Shown here in pieces: positions 56,640 to 64,000 of a stretch of 64,000 nt of DNA. The notes under the pieces are model-generated. The model had not been told where the DNA came from. It ran no database searches and saw only the letters and a list, made by a program, of their open reading frames with translations. Position numbers and translations under genes: made by a program. Numbering within the stretch: the stretch's first letter is position 1; each line of letters opens with the position of its first letter. The stretch spans positions 1 to 64,000 of the forward strand of contig WNNJ02000546.1 in assembly GCA_012934845.2 (NCBI GenBank). The letters run 5' to 3'. This DNA is from Pomphorhynchus laevis. Lineage: Eukaryota > Acanthocephala > Palaeacanthocephala > Echinorhynchida > Pomphorhynchidae.

Positions 56640-57931
56640 TATGTAAGATATATAATATATATATGATATTGATATTTATATTGGAATATAAATTACTTTT
56701 ACGTAACTCATAATTTTTGACTAAGTTTACCGCTGTTAATATAATTATATTTGAATATTATAGGGAATGATAATATAATTATCATTTATAAATATTATTA
56801 TATTCTATAATGATAGTTATTATAAATATTATATTATTACTAAATATATTATATTTAGTAATATATATTTTTTTAAATATTTTTTATAATTATAGTTCAT
56901 CTAATTTAAGTAATTTATTAATAAATTAAAATTACTATTAATTTATCATATTAATTTTTTATATAAAATTAATATAAATTAATTAATTTTTCCTCGATTT
57001 AATATATTCTGTTATAAAAAAGAATAGGAAAGCAATTATCGTGTAACAAATCTTATATATATAGTATGTATATCGTCAGTATATTGAATGTATATTAAAA
57101 CTCAAACTTTTTTAATGTCCTAAAAAGTTTGAGATCTAATATACATACAATATACTGACGAAAAAATTCCTAAATGAATAACTTGATGATAATTTTTTTA
57201 GCTTTTTAGTAAATTGAAATGCCTTATAACTTACATTAGTATTTCCGACATCATTGCATGCTTGTAACGTTGTGGTGGTTCCAGTATTACTGCGAATAGA
57301 GCTCATTTTAATGCTTGAACGATTTTGTTTTATATGCAAAGAATTTATAAACAGTAGTCAACAGATACTCGGCGAACTATATGATGTTGTCAACACACCG
57401 ATTGCAATTGACTCTGTTCCCTTTCACTATTACAACAATAAGAAAATTTCACTGTTTCTCTTGACCTACAAACATAGCGTTGTTGTCGTATTATGTTGGT
57501 TTAATGGTTCAATGAACAACAATAACATCATATGAGTGCAAGCGTTTAAATCGTGCATGAATGAATTGCCTTATCTCGCAGGGCATATTGATGATAGACA
57601 AAGTCGCTGAAAATGTACAGAATAAAAATATCGCTATTTGAAATATTTTGGTTGTAAAAACATTTTAATGCAAATAATGCTTTTCGGTCAATAAAGTGTA
57701 AAGTTGAATTCTAACAAGTTTTAAGCAACAATATAACTTTTCATAAGATAAAACTTATAATATGACATTTTATAAATAGTTCGAAAGTGAAGTCCAACAA
57801 AAAAGTATTTGGCATTATCTAAGATTTCCTGGGAATATATTATATTGAAAATTTAATATATTCTTATTATGATATATTGTGTCAGCAGACTCCATTGTTT
57901 TTAAAAATTGAACAAATAGAGAGAAGTCAAC
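56640..57931. other. AT-rich DNA with a dispersed repeat and a hairpin
   Basis: 56676-57050 shares blocks with 59793-59880 and 60150-60280 (ACGTAACTCATAATTTTTGA, AATAGGAAAGCAATTATCGT), so a diverged repeat is present. At 57074-57163 an inverted pair, CGTCAGTATATTGAATGTAT and its near complement, forms a hairpin around AAAAAGTTTGAG. No gene was seen. Confidence 0.5.
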
Positions 57932-57988
57932 GTAAAATTTATTTTTTTTTATTTTTTTTTCGTCTCTGTATCATCGTTGTTTCGTCCC

Positions 57989-59022
57989 GAAACAACGATG
58001 ATACAGGACGTCCACTGATGAGTCCCGCCCTGTAGAGTTGTCTGGACATCATGCTTTCTGTCCTAATGCGACCTGATAGCTGAAGCTACTATGTAGCCAG
58101 CTAAAATACAAGTTAGTCGAAGAGGTCCGGAAATATTTCAACAAAATGAAATTCAACCGACTACCAACAAGACGATTTCAATGGCTTATTTTAATCTGAT
58201 GGAGGACTACCGTGTTTATCGTCAATATATTGCATACTGAGGGACGAAACAACGATGATACAGGACGTCCACTGATGAGTCCCGCCCTGTGGAGTTGTCT
58301 GGACAGCATGCCTTCTGTCCTAATGCGACCTGATAGCTGAAGCTATTATGTAGCCAGCTAAAATACAAGTTAGTCGAAGAGGTCCGGAAATATTTCAACA
58401 AAATGAAATTCAACCGACTACCAACAAGACGATTTCAATGACTCATTTCAATCTGATGGAGGACTACCATGTTTATCGTCAATATATTGCATGCTGAGGG
58501 ACGAAACAACGATGATACAGGACGTCCACTGATGAGTCCCGCCCTGTGGAGTTGTCTGGACATCATGCTTTCTGTCCTAATGCGACCTGATAGCTGAAGC
58601 TATTATGTAGCCAGCTAAAATACAAGTTAGTCGAAGAGGTCCGGAAATATCTCAACAAAATGAAATTCAACCGACTACCAACAAGACGATTTCAATGACT
58701 CATTTCAATCTGATGGAGGACTACCATGTTTATCGTCAATATATTGCATGCTGAGGGACGAAACAACGATGATACAGAGACGTCCACTGATGAGTCCCGC
58801 TCTGTGGAGTTGTCTGGACAGCATGCTTTCTGTCGTAATGCGACCTGATAGCTGAAGCTATTATGTAGCCAGCTAAAATACAAGTTAGTCGAAGAGGTCC
58901 GGAAATATTTCAACAAAATGAAATTCAACCGACTACCAACAAGACAATTTCAATGCTTCATTTCAATCTGATGGAGGACTACCATGTTTATCGTCAAAAT
59001 AGTGCATGCTAAGGGACGAAAC
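57989..59022 (+). repeat. Four tandem 257-bp hammerhead units (H1)
   Basis: Units begin at GAAACAACG: 57989, 58246, 58503 and 58760 (spacing 257, 257, 257), and the array closes at 59018 (258). Units differ at only a few sites. Each holds GGGAC-GAAAC, a GATACAG/CTGT hairpin, GTCCA-CTGATGA-GTCCC, GTTGTC-TGGAC, a GGACAG/CTGTCC hairpin and an ATAGCT/AGCTAT hairpin. The 63-78-codon minus-strand frames across the units are translations of repeat sequence, not genes. Confidence 0.92.
58010..58304 (+). ncRNA. Split hammerhead ribozyme spanning units 1 and 2 (H1)
   Basis: In RNA of the array the hammerhead parts occur in correct nested order: stem I 5' GTCCA (58010-58014), core CTGATGA (58015-58021), stem II GTCCC (58022-58026) pairing with GGGAC (58241-58245), GAA (58246-58248), stem III ACAAC (58249-58253) pairing with GTTGT (58294-58298), cleavage base C (58299), stem I 3' TGGAC (58300-58304). 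All three 5-bp helices are perfect, and each abuts its conserved core position. The stem II loop is 214 nt and the stem III loop 40 nt. In a lone unit the same pairings would be pseudoknotted, so cleavage would need a dimer or longer. Equivalent sites occur at units 2/3 and 3/4. Confidence 0.65.
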
Positions 59023-59044
59023 GTAAAGTAAAGTAAAATTTATT

Positions 59045-60700
59045 GTTAAAAAATTTTGATCACTACTACAATCATCATATATATTTTCATCTAATATTTT
59101 TAAAGTAACAGGTAAAACTTTAAATTTTAAATTTAAATTTATTTAAATGCAATTGAAAGTAAAGTTTCAAAATTAATATTAATAATATCCACAAACAATA
59201 TATTTTAGATCAAGAAAGAGCAGCTAAAATATTTTGATTATTAAAATATTAAATATATTTGAATGATTTTTAATAATCACATAAACAACAATTCAACGGT
59301 TTTTTATAACCTTAAAAAAAACAATTTATTTATAACAGTAGCTTCGAATAACGGGCAGCGACAAATTATGATACACAAGAAAACCAAAGTTTAATTTTTT
59401 AATATTCGACACTGAAGCATGCAATAAGTTCATGGATGCAAGAGTTTATCAGGATGAAGCAAGATGCAGGTAACATCAGTTGTCAGTTAAAGGTAATGGA
59501 ATTAAAATGTTTACAGCAAAGAATTATATGGTTCGACATTTATCATCATTATAAATTTAAATCAAATAATTTACTAAACGGGAATCATTAGATATACCAT
59601 CCACAATCTACCGATTGTAATCTATCAAAATCTACTTAAATATAACAAGAATCTATTTAATGATTTTTAATGTGCCAATTCAATAACCTCTTGATTAATA
59701 AACTTAGATCCACTACATATAGTTCCATCATATATACATTGTTAAAAATAATACTGGCTGAACAGCCCCTTAAGATCCTTATTCCAATATAGTTTATATT
59801 GGAATATAAATTAACTTTTACGTAACTCATAATTTTTGACTATTAAGTTTACCGCTGTTAATTAAATTATATTTGAATATTACATCACTGAATCAGCAAT
59901 TACCGATTACAGATTTCACCTATCCTCCTCTTATTATGTTCACCAAAGCTCGAAGAACGCAATTTGCTCTGAAATGATTTTTGGGAGTTGACGATCTAAG
60001 ATTGGTTACTCGAAACTGTACGATATGTTGCCATATAAAGCCAAAATTTTATAAACCTAAGTACAATTTTCATCCTATAAAAGCGACATGTCCTTAGAGC
60101 GATTTTCAGTCGATTTTAAAAACCCTTTTCCAAAATTAATTTATTACATAAAATTACTATTAATTTATCATATTAATTTTTTATACAAAATTAATATAAA
60201 TTAATTAATTTTTCCTTGATTTGACATATTCTGTTATAAAAAGGAATAGGAAAGCAATTATCGTGTAACAAATCTTATTATAAATTACCCAAAGAGATCC
60301 AACATTGAGAAGCAGAAAGCAGGGATCTATTAGTTCGACAAATTGATTAAGGTGATCTAGTGACTGTCTATATTATATCAAGCTTAAAGCAACATAAGCA
60401 AGTTCATTAAAAAATTTATCATCAAAAATTTCAATGGTAAAATAACTGCACAGGTATATCAACTTAAAATTAAAAAACAGAGTAAATTAGAATTAAAATT
60501 TCTCCCAATTAAAATTAGGAGAAATAGGTAGGTTTTCAAATTGAAGGTTTCATTTTCTCCTACCAACGCTGATTTAATAATTTTTTATTATTTAATAATT
60601 AATTATTTAATATTTAATATTTATTTTAATTATTTAATATTTTTTAATAATTTGTTATTATTTTAAGTTGATGTGCATTTAATTGCAAAAATAGTTAGGT
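59045..60700. other. AT-rich DNA with a dispersed-repeat copy
   Basis: 59793-60280 is a second copy of the 56676-57050 repeat, interrupted at 59882-60150 by about 270 bp not present in the other copy. No gene was recognised. Confidence 0.45.
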
Positions 60701-60970
60701 TTTCAAATTGAAGGTAAAAACTTCCTCTACCGTAGCTGATTTAATTTTAAATCAGGAATGATTTCAATTAAATTTGCAAAATGTAAGACGTTTGTTTTAC
60801 ACTAAATCTAATTGCCAATAAAAGCAGACTAGTCGAGTGATCGTCAGCCAAGATTAAAAGACCGAAACGTGAATCGGAAGAATTGAATCAGTAGCTGATG
60901 AGGTCCATCAATACTAAAATGTAGCGTACTGCTGTTGGGTTATAGTTAGGATTAAAGTAGGGTGCAGGAT
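60700..60970 (+). repeat. Family H2, copy B (truncated)
   Basis: It shares GTCGAGTGATCGTCAGCC, GACCGAAACGTGAA and AATGTAGCGTACTG with the copies at 16-17 kb and 61.6 kb. Confidence 0.7.
60889..60934 (+). ncRNA. Hammerhead ribozyme relic (H2 copy B)
   Basis: Stem I CAGTAG/CTGCTG pairs throughout (one G-U), CTGATGA is intact, stem II GGT/ACT pairs, stem III ATG/CGT pairs and GTA is present, but G12 of GAA is A (AAA). It should be inactive; it shows the stem I pairing of the ancestor. Confidence 0.62.
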
Positions 60971-61309
60971 AAAAAATAGCCATCAAATGTTCAATTGCAA
61001 TATATACTAATTATTATATATAAAATATATTATATAATTAATAATGAAATATAATTACATTTATGTTTTAAAACGTCTGTGCAATATCACATTGAAAATC
61101 TTGAATATTAATTAATCTTACAGATGTTGATTGTCATTATAAATTTTTGTATAATTGTATTATTAATTATTCCATAAAATATAATAATATAATAAAAAAA
61201 TATATAATATACGATATAAATTAATAATAAATATATTAATAAAAAAAACAAATTTATAATATATAAATAATATAAATATTTAAATTAATATTAATGTAAT
61301 ATTAAAGCA

Positions 61310-62035
61310 GCGTGCAGAATAAAAATAGTCATCAAACATTTCAATGGTAGAATGACTGCACAGGTATATCAACTTAAAATTAGGAGGCAAACTACAGATG
61401 ACTAATTTGATAATAATTAATTGATAAAATTGGACGAGCTTTCAAATTGAAAGTAGAACCTTTTTCTATTAACACTGATTTAATTTGAAATCAGAAATGA
61501 TTTCAATTAAATTAGCAAAATGTAATAAAAAGGACTTGTAAAATTGTTCAATTGTAACAAATCTTTCATTAAATCTAATTATCAATAAAAGCAGGCGAGT
61601 CGAGTGATCGTCAGCCGACATTATAAAGACCGAAACGCGAAACGTAGATATTGGATCAGTAGCTGATGAAATCAACCAATACTGAAATGTAGCGTACTGA
61701 TGTTAGCTTATAAATATAAGATTGAAAAGCAACTTGCGTTGCCATAAGAAATTCCAATTGTAGAATGACTGCACAATTACTTAGAATGAGAAAGAAATAA
61801 ATGAGTTTTTGTGATTGGCAAATGCGAATGAACTGCTAACAAGTCCACAAAACCGTAAATATTAATTAAAATAGGCAATGGGAAAACACTAGGCATAACA
61901 ATACGATAGTTTAGTAAGAAACGAGAAATAGCAAGACCTTACATTCTACATGCAAGTTATTAAACTTGCCAGCATGGCGGTAACGAGTTTTACATCATGG
62001 ATGCTGCAATTTGAAATGAGCGCAACCCGGTTTAT
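61310..62035 (+). repeat. Family H2, copy A (long)
   Basis: The inverted counterpart of 16120-16860, matching over about 700 bp to the GAGCGCAACCCGGTTT end at 62019-62034. It gives the element's 3' boundary. The 5' part is embedded in AT-rich repeats. Confidence 0.75.
61657..61702 (+). ncRNA. Hammerhead ribozyme, weakened (H2 copy A)
   Basis: CAGTAG, CTGATGA, AAT/ACT, GAA, ATG/CGT with TAG loop, A, CTGATG. The catalytic core is complete. Stem II is weakened (one mismatch) and stem I has one mismatch. Confidence 0.6.
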
Positions 62036-62300
62036 GAAATATCTAGCAACAACAAATTGTCTGATCGAAGAACCATCGAATAGCGCAACCCGGTTTATGA
62101 AATATCTAGCAACAACAAATTGTCTGATCGAAGAACCATCGAATAAAAGAGAGAACGAAATCAACGAGTCAGAAATTTCGGCAAGATGTTGAGAAATATG
62201 ATCGAAACGACGGAAAGTGGAATATATTTCGGAAAGTGGAATATATATGATCGAAACGACGGAAAGTGGAATATATCGAAACGACAGAAAGTTGAATTGT
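62018..62300. repeat. 63-bp tandem duplication and short GATCGAAACGACGG repeats
   Basis: A 63-bp unit beginning AGCGCAACCCGGTTTATG is repeated twice exactly (about 62018-62143), starting at the H2 end. It is followed by irregular copies of GATCGAAACGACGGAAAGTG (62200-62290). Confidence 0.85.
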
Positions 62301-62619
62301 CATTTTAGCATCTATTGCCATTAATCAACCAGTACTTTAAGTTATTTTATTCAATATACTAACTGCCAGACTTGCTAACTTTGCTGAACTTATTTGACAA
62401 AACGGAATCTACCTTTTTTGAAGGATTCCGAAGTAACTGTTTTTGACTTTTGTTCTTAAACATACTCTATATTGACAAAGATAAGAGAGAAATTCATGGA
62501 CAACTAATTAATGAACTTATAGTATAAGCATTTGATCTTTAATTACTAGCGAGTTTTCGACGGCGTTGCCAACACCGATTGAATAAACCATTAAATGAAA
62601 TACATCTAGTCCACTTTAT
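62301..62619. other. Unassigned DNA
   Basis: No gene or repeat was recognised. Confidence 0.4.
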
Positions 62620-63180
62620 CATACTGTTAATATTTTCGTTATTAATATGTTACTTTCATGCTTACGTTCAGAATGGGTTCGTGAAGGTTTATCTTTATGT
62701 GAGTGATATCCTAATATTGTCAAAAAATATCGAACATTCAAATTACCTCGAATGATGTTTGTAATTATCGCAACTTCAATAGGTTGGGGTTCCCATCAAT
62801 CAACAAGACAAAAATTATCAAGTTTTTTCGTACATTGGGCTTTTGTGCTGATGTTCTCGTGTACGATGAATAACAAATTCATTTCTTGATTTCATGCAAT
62901 TACCTTGGTGTCATATTAACCTGTTGTTTGTGGTTCCAGGTACAGTTTCAGTCCAAATCGATTAAACAAACCGGTGAATTTTCCGATTCTCAGAAAGTAG
63001 CAGCTCTTTCATTATGCCTATGATATATTTCTCTACTGTGCTGAACCTATTGTCACTTGAGAAGATCGTTCAGTTCAAAATTTCTAACAATCGGACAGAT
63101 ACAAACTGATTTTTCAAAAATGATGAGATGAATATTATCTAAGTTAGGAGTAAGTTATTTACCTCTATAAATCAGTAATT
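62620..63180 (+). mobile_element. Ty3/gypsy-like pol fossil
   Basis: The plus strand has an RT-like block with a YVSDILILSK-type palm motif followed by RNase H-region sequence in the order expected of Ty3/gypsy pol. No terminal repeats were recognised. It is broken in many places and looks old. It has the opposite orientation to the fossil at 34.7-37.1 kb. Confidence 0.55.
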
Positions 63181-63700
63181 GCTCCTCAACGAGATCCATA
63201 AACGCTTAAAATCTCCTTCCTTAGACTGAGTAATAAAAAATATTAAAATTTTTATTTTTATTTTATGGTTATATATAAAGTAATATAGCTATATATATTA
63301 TAATAAATATTGCATACATAGCATTATACAGGTGGTAGCTGCTCCGATCTGATGCGTATTTTTAAATGTCAACGTGAACATTCTCTGCGAATAAAAGGCA
63401 GACTAAGAAGTTTATACTTATACCTATACCTATATTATAACAATACCTATATTATATAGGACTATACCTATACTAAACTATATCTATATTATATTGGAAT
63501 CCAAAATTACAAAATCCAATAAAACCTAGGTTCATATGTAGTGCTTTTAAATGTACATTAAAACTTCTTTCTGTTTATATAAATAAAATACTTGAAGTAA
63601 TTAACGCACACTTTAAAAAATATTGCAAGGTAATCGAAATTAGTACTCGTATAAAACACTATTTTAGTATTAATTCTACAAAAGAATTCTTAGAACAGAC
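63181..63700. other. AT-rich DNA
   Basis: Contains short tandem ACCTATATTATA words near 63420-63500. No gene was seen. Confidence 0.4.
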
Positions 63701-63724
63701 AAAAGGAATAAATTTTCAAAATAT

Positions 63725-64000
63725 AAATACACGATTTTAAGTACGCTTTATACAAATCTAGATTTAGTAGATATTAAAGATGCATTAGAAAAATTAATTA
63801 ATCTTATATTCGGAAAAAGATATATATATATATATATATATATGTTATAATAATTATAACGCCTATCTAACAAAAATTAAACCATCAAGTAAATATAAAT
63901 ATATGGATAAAATTAAATTAATAGAATCCTTAAATATTTTGATAAATCAAAATTATTTAAAAGTATTTAGACAAAAGACAAGATAAATAAAAGTTGTTCC
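63725..64000 (+). mobile_element. Penelope-like element RT fragment, cut by window end
   Basis: The plus-strand frame LSTLYTNLDLVDIKDALEKL resembles the SLYTNI-type start of the Penelope RT palm, and MDKIKLIESLNILINQNYLK matches the other Penelope copy (MDKIELLESLNILINQNYLK at 46.7 kb). A (TA)n run (63823-63845) lies inside, and a stop follows near 63985. The family clearly had more than one copy. Confidence 0.65.

Larger units (their letters stand above)
57932..59044. mobile_element. Hammerhead retroposon (family H1) with 12-bp target duplication
   Basis: The block is flanked by GTAAAATTTATT at 57932-57943 and 59033-59044. Inside, from the left, are a T-rich run (57942-57960), a 28-bp segment that is the exact complement of a unit junction (57961-57988), and four tandem 257-bp units (57989-59017), ending GGGACGAAAC. 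Read on the minus strand, the element ends in sense hammerhead sequence followed by an A-rich tail, with the rest inverted. This fits a poly(A)-tailed RNA inserted by target-primed reverse transcription with a 5' inversion (twin priming). Confidence 0.7.

Noticed and set aside
58015-58047. A conventional compact hammerhead within one 257-bp unit
   Set aside because: Between CTGATGAGTCCC and GTTGTCTGGAC there is no GAA strand, so a compact single-unit fold lacks a required part. Only the two-unit arrangement supplies it.
58222-58928. Two minus-strand frames of 63 and 78 codons starting MNFILLKYFRTS
   Set aside because: They are the same stretch of the 257-bp array read twice. The array is explained by ribozyme structure, and the frames lack any protein-family signal.
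1-64000. tRNA genes, rRNA, CRISPR arrays, bacterial operons
   Set aside because: No cloverleaf with A/B boxes, no rRNA-like block and no spaced short repeats were recognised by eye. The gene content is eukaryotic.

Overview
This is an AT-rich, intron-bearing animal genome segment made mostly of mobile DNA. Five host loci can be named: the last exon of a CTNNBL1-like spliceosome gene (570-863, +), a one-exon MRPS24/uS3m gene (about 10789-11292, +), RNPS1 (19204-20064, -), two phase-matched EF-hand exons of one probable gene (22314-22454 and 38128-38304, +), and the C-terminal RBR/LDD exon of a HOIP (RNF31)/LUBEL-type linear-ubiquitin ligase (53864 to about 55341, -). HOIP together with Penelope, RTE, CR1-like and Merlin elements suggests an invertebrate, perhaps an arthropod. 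The species cannot be told from the sequence.

Layout. 0-5 kb: CTNNBL1 exon, a terminal-inverted-repeat element filled with a minisatellite, and an RT/nuclease fragment. 5-10 kb: copies of a dispersed non-autonomous family (here called M1), one split by a palindromic Merlin transposon. 10-20 kb: MRPS24, a 130-bp tandem array, inverted hammerhead-bearing repeats, RNPS1. 22-38 kb: EF-hand exons separated by about 15.7 kb of intron filled with LINE copies and a broken Ty3/gypsy fossil. 38-43 kb: M1 cluster. 41.7-46.7 kb: hammerhead motifs and a Penelope-like RT, interrupted by a nearly intact RTE LINE with an 18-bp target duplication. 46.7-51 kb: a 160-bp satellite, an inverted CR1-like LINE and two unrecognised candidate exons. 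51-53 kb: AT-rich tandem DNA. 53.8-55.4 kb: HOIP exon. 56.3-62.1 kb: a foldback element with a hammerhead core, a four-unit hammerhead array, and more hammerhead-bearing repeats. 62.6-64 kb: a second gypsy fossil and a second Penelope fragment.

The most interesting signal is hammerhead self-cleaving RNA motifs in at least four unrelated repeat families: (1) a 4 x 257-bp array whose hammerhead appears split across adjacent units; (2) dispersed repeats at 16.4-17.6 and 60.9-61.7 kb with a compact type I hammerhead; (3) minimal hammerheads on the minus strand, downstream of a Penelope RT; (4) a foldback element with a core in each arm. Penelope-like elements are known to carry hammerheads and are proposed to move small hammerhead RNAs in animals, so one Penelope RT may serve several of these families. 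That link is inference; the core motifs and base-pairings are read directly from the sequence.
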